The notes below the pieces were generated by a model. The model saw nothing but the letters and a program-made list of their open reading frames with translations, made no database searches and was not told the origin of the DNA. 64,000 nt of DNA from Persicobacter psychrovividus (lineage in GTDB: Bacteria; Bacteroidota; Bacteroidia; Cytophagales; Cyclobacteriaceae): the NCBI RefSeq assembly GCF_036492425.1, contig NZ_AP025292.1, positions 2,418,001 through 2,482,000 of the forward strand, written 5' to 3'. Shown piece by piece: positions 47,576 through 57,900 of the stretch (the stretch's first letter is position 1; each line of letters starts with the position of its first letter). The position numbers were made by a program, and so were the translations under genes.

Positions 47576-47622
47576 GCGCGTGTTTTAAACACAATCGAAA
47601 TTTCAGCCATCAAAATATTCCC

Positions 47623-47648
47623 AAAAGCCGAATTTTTTTCGGCTTTTT
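47623..47648 (+). terminator. Terminator after the small membrane protein
   Basis: AAAAGCCGAA (47623-47632) and TTCGGCTTTT (47638-47647) form a perfect 10 bp stem ending in a T run. Confidence 0.9.
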
Positions 47649-47743
47649 TTGTATGCTTGTTAAACCTTTTCTGCCACCGCGCATCAAAAGGCTCAATATT
47701 AACCATAAGCACACCACTGGTGCTGAAATATCGACCCATAATT

Positions 47744-48586
47744 ATGAAAAAACACCTCCTATCACTCGCCATTTTATGGATAGCGGCCATGACCTTCACC
47801 GCCTGCCAGCAAACTGAAATGGCCAATCCTAAACCAGAAGAGGAAGAAGAAGAAGCATTGGCGCAAGACCTTGTAGAGGCACAAGACGAAGAAATTGTCG
47901 ATCAATTTTTTGCTTCCATCGAAGATGCCGCAGAATACGAACTCATCAATGGCAATAACAGCAGAACTGCGCAGGCTTATGCTGTTGATACCGACGAAAC
48001 CACAAATAGTATCATCATCGATTATCAGGATGGCTGGCAGAACGCCAACGGCGATATTCTTAAAGGAAAGCTGACCATCGTTTGGGAAGGCGACCGCCGA
48101 TCAAGTGAACGATCGAAAACACTTTACCCAGAGGATTTCTATATCAATGGGTATAAAATTGAAGGAACACGCCAGACCATCTGGAATAAAGAGGCACAAA
48201 ATTTCACGGTGCTGCTGGAAGATGCCATCATTACGGCTCCTGATGGTAGCGTAATGACACGTGATGCCTCATGGACGATCAATTTACAGCGCGACGAAAC
48301 CACCAACGGGCGCTACCGATTTGGAACAGCAACAGGGACTTCACGATTTGACAGAACCTATCAGGTAACGATCAAAGAAGACGAAGCTCTTTTTTATGAC
48401 AACAGTTGTAAACTTGGCCGATCACGTTTCCCCGTTTCAGGGATTAAAACCCGAACAGTTACTAAAGACGGTGTCGAACTCCGTACCAAAACCATCGATT
48501 TCGGTGATGGCAACTGTGACTACAAGGTGATGGTTACGATTGGGGAATATTCCATGGAAATCGACCTCAGACCTACCAATAGATAA
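47744..48586 (+). CDS. Predicted lipoprotein, unknown
   Basis: The protein has 280 residues from the ATG at 47744 and begins with a lipoprotein signal (ILWIAAMTFTAC, with the lipid-bearing Cys near 24). A Glu-rich stretch (KPEEEEEEALAQD) follows. The rest looks like a beta-rich domain with short repeats of charged strands, for example TIVWEGDRRSSERSKTLYP and TRTVTKDGVELRTKTIDFG. I do not recognise a family. It is probably anchored in the outer or inner membrane on the periplasmic side. It stands alone between two terminator-like structures. Confidence 0.75.
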   Translation: MKKHLLSLAILWIAAMTFTACQQTEMANPKPEEEEEEALAQDLVEAQDEEIVDQFFASIEDAAEYELINGNNSRTAQAYAVDTDETTNSIIIDYQDGWQNANGDILKGKLTIVWEGDRRSSERSKTLYPEDFYINGYKIEGTRQTIWNKEAQNFTVLLEDAIITAPDGSVMTRDASWTINLQRDETTNGRYRFGTATGTSRFDRTYQVTIKEDEALFYDNSCKLGRSRFPVSGIKTRTVTKDGVELRTKTIDFGDGNCDYKVMVTIGEYSMEIDLRPTNR

Positions 48587-48592
48587 CAGGCC

Positions 48593-48656
48593 GACTGCTG
48601 ATCTGCAACCAAATACCGAAGGCTAAACCGACGGCACAGGCTGCAGATCATCAGTC
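48593..48656. repeat. Long imperfect inverted repeat between convergent genes
   Basis: Arms 48593-48607 and 48642-48656 match at 14 of 15 positions and enclose a 34-base loop. No T run follows, so it is not a canonical terminator, though it lies where a bidirectional one would be expected. Confidence 0.7.
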
Positions 48657-48700
48657 TCCTTTACACAAAATAAAGGTGGCCAACGAACCTTTTTCTTTCT

Positions 48701-51301
48701 TTAGAAAGACAGCCCAACCTTCATCCCCCAGCTGTCATACTGCCCTTTATTGAAGCCGACAACCGCTTCCACGGATAAGAGCATAAAGATCTGCCGTAAC
48801 CCATAGCAAACTTCAAAATAATGATCGAGTGATGGGTTTTGCATATAATCCAGGCTGATATTTTCACTGATCAATGTTTTGTTCAGGATCGGTAACCGCT
48901 TCAAAAGCAAGCGCTGGGTATTGAAATTCAGGTGTGCCTCCACAGCATAATCATCCGTCCCGTTCAAATAATAAGGCAACAGTCGGAAACCATTTTGATG
49001 CTGCCCAACAATGAACTCAAACCGACGGGTATTGGGATAATAGAAATCCATCAAGCTCATTTTGTCATTGTTCAGGAATTTCGACCCCTTGACCATATAG
49101 GTCAGGCTCCCCAGAAAGCCCACCTCAAATTGCTGTTCAATGCTCAGGTCAGCAAAATCATAATTAATTTTGTCGGAAAAGCCTTTGCGGTAGTGCGCAC
49201 CAATGGTGGGGTATTTGGACTTGACGTGCTTCTTGACGCCCTTTTTGGTAAAATAGTAGCGGTGTCGTGGCGTATATTTCAGCCCTACTGAAACAATATT
49301 CACCTGATGGTCGAAATTCAAATCTGCACCACCATCTTCCACCACGGGAATATTGGCCGTATATCGTTCATCACGACCACGCCAAAATACGGTCGAGGAA
49401 AAATTATCCAACACGTGCCGATCTTCAAAACGGTAACCGACATCCACCATCAGCCCATTTACAGGTTCATACTGATGCGTTAAGTGCAAGAAATTCTTTT
49501 CGTACAATTTCAGGTAATTATCCCCGAGAAAAAGGGAGGAGACGATATTTTCCAACACATGCATTCCCGTTGACGGGTTGTAATCCGAAGTCCACTTCCC
49601 TCCTTCAACCGAATAGCTCCCAAAATGCCTTGGGGCATAATGGTGCTCAAATTTCATTTTCAGCAATGGCGCCTTCCGAGCAAAAGTATAACCGCCTGCA
49701 ATGCCTAATTCCCATTGCTCATGCTCCCTGGTTTCCTTACTGAAAGTCATTCCTGATGTCAGTTTAAAGCCGTCCACAGTATTGAACTGAAGGCTGTCCA
49801 GCAGGCCTGTGTAGCGAAGTATTGCACGATGATCTGGGTATTTATAGGTGTTGCCGAAAATAACATCACCAGCATGGAATTTCATTTCTGCCTGCTTGAC
49901 CGAATCCTTATAGGCAGGGCTCGAGGTGACCGCCACGATGGAATCCTTTTCCGTAAAACTCTCTTGCTCCTTGATGGTCAGTGGCACCGGGCGGACGGTA
50001 TTCCAGTAATCCCCAGAGCGCTGGCGTGCCAGGGAATCCACCTTCACCTGCGAACGAATCTCCAGGGGTGGCTCTGGCGCATTTTTCTTGGCTTCCTTCT
50101 TCACCAGCCGCTGAAGTTTTCGCATCTCCTTGTTCGACAGGTCATCTTTGGCCATCAGTTGCTGGATATTGCGCGTCCGTTCATTGATCGTCCCTATGGT
50201 ATCCTCTGGAGAATCCACGAGTGTTTCTGCCACCTCTTTGGGCAACGCATGGGCTATCTGCGCCTGAATTTCGGTATCAGGCACCACAGTGTAATTGCTC
50301 AGGGAAGTCATATAATCAAAGACGAGCTCAACCCCCATCACCGAAATATCGCCATCCACTTTCAGCGACACGGGCATCCAAACACCATCATTCTGCGGCG
50401 CATAAAGTTGCTTCACGTGCACATCGCCAAAAGAGGTTGGCACCACTAGATTGGTGCTGTGAATAAACCAGGCATTCTCCACAATATAAATATAGCCCCG
50501 ATAATATTGCTGCCCTTTTCGTTTTGGACTGAGTTTGATTTTATTGACCTGCATCCCGCGATCCTCAAAAGTCCCCTCATATTTGAAGCGGTAAAACTGA
50601 AAGGCATTACGGGAAAGTGGGGAAATCATGATGTCAGTTTTTTCATCATAAAGACTTGTGGTTACAAACTGCATCGGGTCCACCTGATCGTCGGCATCAG
50701 GAATGCTCGAGCGGTAGGAAATGACTTTCTGCTGATATTCCTGCGGTTGGCGATAATGAACATCCACCACCGATTCCATCACCAGTGGTTTATCGAGGAG
50801 CTTCTTTTCGTCCTCGTCATCCATCATCATTTTGAACATGCCTGGGATTTTCTTGACCGTTGCTCCCCCTTTTACATAGGCCCGCATATCATAAGACATC
50901 ACCTGCTGACGGTAGAACTTCGCCAGCCCGATGGCCTTCCGCATAATATAATAGGCAGGATCTTCTGCATCGGAATTGATATTAACACCTGAAAGGGTAA
51001 TGGCCTGTTCCTGCAATACAATGTTCAGTTGCTGATCCCCCTTCATTTCCACAGGAATAATATTGAGGGCATAGCCCATAGACTGAAATTGAACCTGATG
51101 CGATCCCTTGGCCAGGGAAAGCTCAAATTTCCCTTCACTATTAGAATAGGTTCCATTCTTTTCGCCAATAACCAGAATGGTTACATTGGGCAGTGCCTCG
51201 CCCTGGGCGTCGTTTACCTGACCCGTAAGCGTATATTGCTGGGCCGAAGCAGATAAAACCAGCGTAAAAAAAAAGAAGGTGAAAAGCAGGCGATAGGTCA
51301 T
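48701..51301 (-). CDS. DUF5686 outer-membrane protein with carboxypeptidase-like domain
   Basis: The 866-residue exported protein has a signal peptide (LLFTFFFFTLVLSASAQ). Residues 20-105 form a CarboxypepD_reg-like beta-sandwich (YTLTGQVNDAQGEALPNVTI), as in SusC/TonB-linked proteins. The remainder matches DUF5686: a periplasmic region with IMRKAIGLAKFYRQQ, and a C-terminal half rich in amphipathic beta strands that probably forms a barrel. There is no TonB box or plug domain that I can see. Role unknown; family members are common in Bacteroidota genomes. Confidence 0.85.
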   Translation of the reverse strand: MTYRLLFTFFFFTLVLSASAQQYTLTGQVNDAQGEALPNVTILVIGEKNGTYSNSEGKFELSLAKGSHQVQFQSMGYALNIIPVEMKGDQQLNIVLQEQAITLSGVNINSDAEDPAYYIMRKAIGLAKFYRQQVMSYDMRAYVKGGATVKKIPGMFKMMMDDEDEKKLLDKPLVMESVVDVHYRQPQEYQQKVISYRSSIPDADDQVDPMQFVTTSLYDEKTDIMISPLSRNAFQFYRFKYEGTFEDRGMQVNKIKLSPKRKGQQYYRGYIYIVENAWFIHSTNLVVPTSFGDVHVKQLYAPQNDGVWMPVSLKVDGDISVMGVELVFDYMTSLSNYTVVPDTEIQAQIAHALPKEVAETLVDSPEDTIGTINERTRNIQQLMAKDDLSNKEMRKLQRLVKKEAKKNAPEPPLEIRSQVKVDSLARQRSGDYWNTVRPVPLTIKEQESFTEKDSIVAVTSSPAYKDSVKQAEMKFHAGDVIFGNTYKYPDHRAILRYTGLLDSLQFNTVDGFKLTSGMTFSKETREHEQWELGIAGGYTFARKAPLLKMKFEHHYAPRHFGSYSVEGGKWTSDYNPSTGMHVLENIVSSLFLGDNYLKLYEKNFLHLTHQYEPVNGLMVDVGYRFEDRHVLDNFSSTVFWRGRDERYTANIPVVEDGGADLNFDHQVNIVSVGLKYTPRHRYYFTKKGVKKHVKSKYPTIGAHYRKGFSDKINYDFADLSIEQQFEVGFLGSLTYMVKGSKFLNNDKMSLMDFYYPNTRRFEFIVGQHQNGFRLLPYYLNGTDDYAVEAHLNFNTQRLLLKRLPILNKTLISENISLDYMQNPSLDHYFEVCYGLRQIFMLLSVEAVVGFNKGQYDSWGMKVGLSF

Positions 51302-51443
51302 AAAAGTATCAGGAAGTTATTTATTTTTGGGATGTGTCGAATGAATACTGACTTAAAATTACAATGACGTAAAATAGAACGATTTCAATACGTCTTCAAC
51401 AATTTTTCAGACAATTAACGCATAAATTTATTCTCCATTTCCT

Positions 51444-52313
51444 ATGAATGCCAAAGAGATCGAAAATCACCTTCGCCCTATGCTCCCGCCAGCCTCTGCA
51501 GGCCTTGTTGCTGACCTTTGGAAGAAAGACCCTTTTTCGATCAAAATCACCCGAAACAGGCTGAGTAAGTTTGGTGATTTCAGCTATAAACCTGCCCAGG
51601 GAGCCATGATCAGCCTGAATTCCACTTTAGAGCCCATGCAGTTCCTGCTCACCCTGATCCATGAAATTGCCCATTGGCACTGTTTTCGGAAATATGGCAG
51701 CAAACGGAAGAAAATTGCCCCGCACGGGATGGAATGGAAACGAACCTTCCAACAATTGATGGTCCCCTTTCTGAACCATGATCACTTTTCGGAAACGGCC
51801 CTGCCGCTGGTCAAAAACTATATGGAGAACCCCAAGGCAAGTTCCGCCCAAAACGCTCCCCTTTTCAAGGCGCTCAATCCTCATCAATCATCCCCTGAGA
51901 ACATGAAGGAGGTGGGGCTTTTTGAAGTCGGTCAGTTGACCATAGGCGACTATTTTATTTATCGCAAACATGCCTACCGCCTCGACCGCCATTTGGACAA
52001 AAACACCCTTGCCCACAGGGTCACCGATCAGCGCAATTACAAGTTCAACAAAGGCGCTTTTGTCCAGCATATCAAGGAAGAAAAACAACGGGAGGCCTTT
52101 GAGCTTCTGGATCAACAGGCAAAAAACTTGCAAGCCGAAGCCTCCGCTGATCGTATTACCGTAGGCGAAATCCCGATCGGCTCGGATTTCCGCTATCAAA
52201 AAATCCGTTACCGCAAGCTGAAAGACAACCGTACGCGAAGTGTCGTTCAGCAGGTTGGAACATCGAATCACTTCACTTTTCCGATGGAGGCCGAAGTAGA
52301 AAAAATAGCCTGA
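51444..52313 (+). CDS. SprT-like zinc protein with duplicated C-terminal motif
   Basis: A 289-residue SprT-domain protein. HEIAH at 73-77 is the zinc site, and HGMEWKRTF near 98 supplies the third ligand region, as in SprT/Spartan-type metallopeptidases. The C-terminal 130 residues contain two related segments, one starting IGDYFIYRKHAYRLDR and another starting IGSDFRYQKIRYRKLKD, which look like a tandem duplication of the motif that normally follows the SprT domain once. No zinc-ribbon cysteines are visible. It is monocistronic and ends 11 bp from a convergent gene. Confidence 0.83.
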   Translation: MNAKEIENHLRPMLPPASAGLVADLWKKDPFSIKITRNRLSKFGDFSYKPAQGAMISLNSTLEPMQFLLTLIHEIAHWHCFRKYGSKRKKIAPHGMEWKRTFQQLMVPFLNHDHFSETALPLVKNYMENPKASSAQNAPLFKALNPHQSSPENMKEVGLFEVGQLTIGDYFIYRKHAYRLDRHLDKNTLAHRVTDQRNYKFNKGAFVQHIKEEKQREAFELLDQQAKNLQAEASADRITVGEIPIGSDFRYQKIRYRKLKDNRTRSVVQQVGTSNHFTFPMEAEVEKIA

Positions 52314-52324
52314 TCAGGGGCTCT

Positions 52325-52891
52325 TCAGCCCAGGCGCTTTCGTGCCAGGCCATCCACCGCCTGCAGCAGTAATTGTGGTGGGCTGGTGCGCCATTTGCTC
52401 ATCTGCAGGTCCTGCCCACTGATTACATACTGACCGATCTGAAATTGGTCCATCTCCGCCAGCACATGTTCCCGAAAGTTCATCGCGACTATCCAGCCTT
52501 CTTCCACCTCCTCGAACCACTCTTCATAATAGGCGTCGTCAGAACCATGAAAATTCATCACATATTCACCGATCAGTAAAAATTTATTGATCCCTTCTGC
52601 CATCAGGCTTTCAAGGATATTCCTTTTCAGGCTCATGATGTCATTATTGATGGCGTCGTTCCACTCACCAATAAATTCCATAATCACTCCACCCCATTCG
52701 TAATTAACATACAGTATTTTAACAAAAAGCGTTTCTGATCCAATACTATCCCAGGCAGGGTCAATATAGTAGCCATAAATGGTCTCAGAATACAAATCAA
52801 AATTGTACTTTTTCTCGTAAAAGGGAGAAAGCATATCTTTTGTGCTGTCGTAAAATTGATACCAGCCAGCATAAGGCTCTAAATCATGCAT
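52325..52891 (-). CDS. Hypothetical cytoplasmic protein
   Basis: I do not recognise this 188-residue protein. It is acidic and aromatic-rich, with an opening MHDLEPYAGWYQFYDSTKD and a middle FLLIGEYVMNFHGSDDAYYE. It has no signal peptide or membrane span. The layout of alternating hydrophobic strands and charged helices suggests a compact alpha/beta fold. It is convergent with the SprT-like gene, and its start is separated by 93 bp from the divergent DUF3332 gene. Confidence 0.75.
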   Translation of the reverse strand: MHDLEPYAGWYQFYDSTKDMLSPFYEKKYNFDLYSETIYGYYIDPAWDSIGSETLFVKILYVNYEWGGVIMEFIGEWNDAINNDIMSLKRNILESLMAEGINKFLLIGEYVMNFHGSDDAYYEEWFEEVEEGWIVAMNFREHVLAEMDQFQIGQYVISGQDLQMSKWRTSPPQLLLQAVDGLARKRLG

Positions 52892-52984
52892 AAAACTATC
52901 TATTTTTTACGTTTTTTTCTAAATTCACAGTAATAAGGCCACCGCTGTGGTGCACTATCATAAACACAACCAAAATTCACTCAA

Positions 52985-53563
52985 ATGAAAAAACTATCCA
53001 CTTACCTTATGGCATTTTTTATGCTGAGCGCAGGATTATTTCAAACCAGCTGTTACGGCCCTTTCAAGCTGACCGTAAAATTATGGAACTGGAATGGTCA
53101 GATTGGCGATAAATTTATCAATGCCTTGGTTTTTGTAGGCCTGAACATCATTCCTGTTTATGGCATCACCGCATTTTTGGATGCAGTCATTTTCAACTCT
53201 ATTGAATTTTGGGGTGGCAACAATCCCATCACTATGGGACCTGATGAAACAGAACAACGAATTGTTCAAGGGGAAAATAGCACTTACGCCATCACGGCTT
53301 CCCAAAACCGCTTTGATATTGAAGTAATTGCAGGTGAACATAAGGGCGAAACGGGTGCTTTTGTTTTCTCGGCACAGGAAAAATCCTGGGCATGGGAAAC
53401 AGAAAATTCTTCGGAGGTTTTGATTCAGATGTCGGGCGACGAAAATAATCCGATGATCAATATGCTTCCTCAATCAGCACACGCTTTCACGATGGATTAC
53501 GCGCAATTGGAACGTGTAAAAGCAAAAGGATGGCAAGCTCCTGAACTTGTGATGAACAAATAA
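52985..53563 (+). CDS. DUF3332 family lipoprotein
   Basis: The 192-residue protein has an N-terminal signal (LMAFFMLSAGLFQTSCYG, with a possible lipobox before Cys23). It then shows the DUF3332 hallmarks: FKLTVKLWNWNGQIGDKF and a hydrophobic stretch VFVGLNIIPVYGITAFLD, followed by a small beta domain. Members are found across Bacteroidota and Proteobacteria; the function is unknown. A bidirectional terminator separates it from the convergent DUF2911 gene. Confidence 0.85.
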   Translation: MKKLSTYLMAFFMLSAGLFQTSCYGPFKLTVKLWNWNGQIGDKFINALVFVGLNIIPVYGITAFLDAVIFNSIEFWGGNNPITMGPDETEQRIVQGENSTYAITASQNRFDIEVIAGEHKGETGAFVFSAQEKSWAWETENSSEVLIQMSGDENNPMINMLPQSAHAFTMDYAQLERVKAKGWQAPELVMNK

Positions 53564-53612
53564 CGTTATCAAGGTGTAAGTAATACAACTTATCACAATG
53601 ACAATCGGTCAT

Positions 53613-53649
53613 AAAAAAAGGTAGCCTCAAACGGAAGCTACCTTTTTTT
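53613..53649. terminator. Bidirectional terminator, DUF3332 / DUF2911
   Basis: GGTAGC and GCTACC, extended by a seven-base A run and a seven-base T run, give a 13 bp stem (53613-53625 with 53637-53649). Confidence 0.9.
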
Positions 53650-53664
53650 GTGCCTAAAAAAGTC

Positions 53665-54204
53665 TTACCAGGCAAATTCCACGGGAATCACCACCTTGGT
53701 TTTATCCCAAATGATCAACCAGTTGGCTTTGCCATCCTCTTTGTTTTCAAACTCCATGGTAAAAGGCTCATACACCTGATCGAGCTGTTCTACCTTAGCC
53801 GTAACCCGAAGGACATCATTGTTTTCGTTATAATCATAAGCGCCCCATTGCCCAAGGTCATTATTAAAAATGATGGTCCATTCTTTTTCATTAGGCACAG
53901 TAAACACCGAATAGGTGCCCGCTTTAAGGATTTTTCCGCCAACACGCACATCCCCCGTAAGGGTGATTTCTGTAGCTTCATTGGCTCCCGTCCTCCAGAC
54001 TTTACCATAAGGCACCAGCGTGCCAAACAGTTCCCGGCCGCGTTTATTTGGCCTTCCGTAAGTGATCTTCACATAGCTGTCATGATTTTTCATGGTCACC
54101 GCCGCCAAGGGACTCACTCGAGGCTTTAGGGCCTGTTGCGCCTGTACCTGAAAGGCTATCGTGCATAAAATCACCATTAAGCTCGCTAATATAATTTTTT
54201 TCAT
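53665..54204 (-). CDS. DUF2911 family exported protein
   Basis: The 179-residue protein has a signal peptide (MKKIILASLMVILCTIAFQV) and a single beta-rich DUF2911 domain. Typical phrases are VKITYGRPNKRGRELFG, VPYGKVWRTGANEATEIT and GTYSVFTVPNEKEWTIIFN. The family is widespread in Bacteroidota; no biochemical function is assigned. It is single-gene and probably periplasmic. A divergent spacer of about 160 bp separates it from the dCMP deaminase gene. Confidence 0.9.
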   Translation of the reverse strand: MKKIILASLMVILCTIAFQVQAQQALKPRVSPLAAVTMKNHDSYVKITYGRPNKRGRELFGTLVPYGKVWRTGANEATEITLTGDVRVGGKILKAGTYSVFTVPNEKEWTIIFNNDLGQWGAYDYNENNDVLRVTAKVEQLDQVYEPFTMEFENKEDGKANWLIIWDKTKVVIPVEFAW

Positions 54205-54367
54205 CTCCGTTTAGTTTGATTTTAAGTGTGGGCAGATTTATTTTGAGTCAAAATAATACTTGACGGAAATTAAGAAGACCTTTTCAGTCCCGCAAATGAA
54301 TTCGTGCTGATAAAGCGATATTTTTTATGAGTGGTTAATTTCTGTCCTCCTACGAAATATAAAAACC

Positions 54368-54862
54368 ATGAGCAGACCGAATTTTGACGATATTTACATG
54401 GAGCTCGCGCTGAATATCGCACGACGATCCCACTGTATCAAGAAGCATGTTGGTGCAGTATTGGCCAAAGACACCCGAATTATTTCCATCGGTTATAATG
54501 GGCCTCCAGCAGGCACACACAACTGTGATGAAGAATACCCAACAACAGGATGCGCAAGTGATTCCAAGGGAAGTTGTTCATTGGCCATCCATGCCGAACA
54601 AAACGCAATTCTGTATGCGGTAAAAAATAAAACAGACGTTGAAGGCAGTACGCTCTACGTTACCCTTGCCCCTTGTTTGGCCTGCGCGCGCATCATTTAC
54701 AGCTCTGGCATCAAGGAGGTGTATTATTACAAATCATATGCTGAATACAAAGGACTGCCTTCAGATGAAGGCGTGGATTTCCTGCGTAAGTTTGGCGTGA
54801 AAGTCGAAAAATACACCACCCAACGATTTGAAGATAAAGAACGATTGGATTCGTTGATTTAA
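54368..54862 (+). CDS. Deoxycytidylate deaminase
   Basis: The zinc enzyme deaminates dCMP to dUMP, feeding dTMP synthesis. It has 164 residues. The deaminase site is HAEQNA (His75, Glu77) with PCLACAR (Cys103, Cys106). GYNGPPAGTHNCDEEYPTTG contains the extra His/Cys region seen in dCMP deaminases of the ComEB type. The start MSRPNFDDIYMELALNIARR fits the family. It is single-gene, followed by a terminator shared with the convergent adhesin gene. Confidence 0.93.
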   Translation: MSRPNFDDIYMELALNIARRSHCIKKHVGAVLAKDTRIISIGYNGPPAGTHNCDEEYPTTGCASDSKGSCSLAIHAEQNAILYAVKNKTDVEGSTLYVTLAPCLACARIIYSSGIKEVYYYKSYAEYKGLPSDEGVDFLRKFGVKVEKYTTQRFEDKERLDSLI

Positions 54863-54877
54863 ATACTACAACAAACG

Positions 54878-54910
54878 AAACAGGCTACCCAAATTGGATA
54901 GCCTGTTTTT
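54878..54910. terminator. Bidirectional terminator, dCMP deaminase / adhesin 1
   Basis: AAACAGGCTA (54878-54887) pairs with TAGCCTGTTT (54899-54908). The same stem sequence recurs at 61767-61796 downstream of adhesin 2. Confidence 0.85.
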
Positions 54911-54939
54911 GTTTTATGCGGAATTTTGGTGCACTCACC

Positions 54940-57900
54940 TTATTCTTTCAATAATTTCTCGATGACCTGTCCGTCCAACATCACCTGGTACAAACCTGTT
55001 CCCAATGGACTGACATCAACCGTTGAGGCGTTTGGCGCAACCACTGTTTTCAAAACAATGCGTCCCATGGCATCAACGAACTGAACCGTTGCCTGCTTGC
55101 TCAGCCCTGCGAAATGAAGGTGCTCTTGAACAGGGTTTGGATAAACATGAATGCCCACCTGCTGATCATTCGACAAAATACGGGTAAAGATCGCCGTGAT
55201 TTCATGGTCTGCGTCCACGGCCTCGAAGGTGTAGGTTTCTACCGCACCAACGGATTTGCCATCGACTAAGACGTCTTCGATGCCTCCATTTTCAACAGGA
55301 GTAATGGTAAAGGTTTGACTCTCTCCATAACTCAGGTTAGTGGTTTCAGGAGAGATCGTTCCAAAACGAGCTTGTGTTACCATAAGGGTATAAATAGCAG
55401 GTTCTACTACGGCTTCCACTTTTAAATAACTTTTTTGCACATTCTTCAAGACAAAGGTGGTTGATGTTTCATCTTGAATAGATCCAACAACATCACGAAG
55501 AATCCAATGTTTCAATTGATAGCCAGGGTCAAGGGTAAGGGTAAAAGATTGATCACTCCCATGGGTTACATCAACTACTTCTGGACTAATCGTTGCCCCT
55601 TCATTCACTGTCGCAGTTACCTGATAGGTTCTCAACTTGAAAGCAACCTCTACCTTAACCGCTGCCTGAACGTTTGCGACAACAAACGAACCTTGCTCAC
55701 CTACAAAAATCGGTTCTCCATTAACTGTCACCTGATCTACCACATAATTTTCATTAGGAACGGCTTTTAGCGAAATACTCCCGCCTTTTCTCACCAAGTA
55801 ATCATTGCCTTCCACGCTTCCATTTCCATCGGTGCTAACATTTACAGCCAATAAATTACGCTGAAAAAATGGCCGCTTTTGGTTACCCTCAATACCGATT
55901 GCCCACAAGGCATCAAAATCCCAACTCTTGAAATTTGAAGAAGTTGCAAAATCAGCAGTAGCCAAGCCTGCATTTTCACTCGAACCGGCAGAAGATGTTT
56001 TACCTGTCACCTCTTTGTCCCAGTACACATTCTCTACCAATAAACCGACCGTCTCGACGCCTATCACACCGCCGACATTCGAACCGCTGGCATTTATTTT
56101 TCCCGCAGCATAAACATGAGCTGTACGTCCGGTGTTATTTTGCGCTACGATCCCACCGACATTCGAACCACCATTTACTTCTGCCAAACTATAACTATTC
56201 ACAATATTGGCTCCCATGGCATCTCCGACCAAACCACCAACATATTCAGTGCCTTCAACCTTTCCTTTTATGGCTATATTCCGGATATCAGTATCGTATC
56301 CACCCAAGCCAAATATATAGTTGGCATACCCAACAGCACCACCAACTGAATTAGCCCCTTTCACATTCACCTGAAGATCAGCCGTAGCTACTTTACTATT
56401 GGATAGGAAACCTACTATTGCTCCTGTATAATCTACTCCCTCAACGTCTCCCTGAATATGAATATTCTCTATTTGTGAGTTTCGGGCAGAAGCGATCAGA
56501 CCGACTTTCTCTTTACCTGCAATCGAAAGGTCTGTCAATGTTACATTCTTGATGGTGGCGCCATCCACCTTTCCAAAGAACCCAATATCATCATGCTGAT
56601 TATCATTTATTCGCAAACTGAAAATATCGTTGGATTGACCATCAAATACCCCTGTAAAGGCTGTTGTGGTATTTCCAATTGGCATAAGGCCCAAACCGTC
56701 ATTCCATTGTTGAGTTTCTATGGCATCAATAATATTCGTTACCTTATAGTATTTACCTGCCCAGCGTTCTTCATCGGTCATACCACCCGAAATACCTTCA
56801 GACAGCCAACGGAGTTCTGCCAGATTCGAAATCAAATAGGGAGTTCCTTCCGTACCATCACCCTGCGGTTTGACCGCTGCGGTCTCCTGATCAAAATCAC
56901 AGCTTCTTCCGCCATCCCTTAGATCCCAGCCTTTAGCGGCTAATTTTTCATGAGCTTCAAATGCCTCAACAGAACAATAAGCCAAATCAACTTCTAACAC
57001 CACACCTGCAGGTAGTTGTTGTTCACTCCAAGAGATCAACATTCGCTCATAGTCTTCATCGGTCAATGAGGTATTTTGAATAAAACGAGAAGCCGACTCC
57101 AAACTCGACAACTCCCATGTACTTAAATCGCCATTAAAAGGGTAAGCATCATAAAACATATATTGCATATACCGCACACTACTAACATCCCAAGAGGAAA
57201 CATCTCCATTGAATAATCTGGCTCCCTCAAACATAGAGTTCATATTCGTCACATTACTCACATCCCAGGAAGAAACATCACTATCAAAGGCATAGGCATG
57301 CCCAAACAAAGCATTCATATCCGTTACATGTCTCACATCCCAGGAAGAAACATCACTATCAAAGATATAGGCACTGCGAAACATTGAGTTCATATCCGTT
57401 ACCTGACTCACATCCCAAGAGGAAACATCTCCATTAAAAGAGCGAGCAGCACGAAACATTGAACTCATATTCGTCACATTACTCACATCCCAAGAGGAGA
57501 TATCACTGTTGAATGAACGGGCATCATAAAACATAGCATTCATATCCGTTACATGACCAACATTCCAAGAGGAGATATCACCGTCAAAAGATGTTGCCTG
57601 CTCAAACATACTATTCATTTTTGTTACCTGACTCACATCCCAGGCATTCAAATTTTGATTAAATACCGTGGCTCGATCGAACATCCGCTCCATATCCGTT
57701 ACCTTGCTCACATCCCAACCTCCAATATTTTGATTAAATTGACTATTGAGTGAAAACATATTTCCCATGCTCGTCACCTGACTCACATCCCAACGACTAA
57801 GGTCTCCATTAAAAGGACAGTCTGAAAACAGTCCTCCCATATGAGTCACATTACTCACGTCCCAATCACTGATATTGCCCGTAAAAGATCTTGCCCCCCT

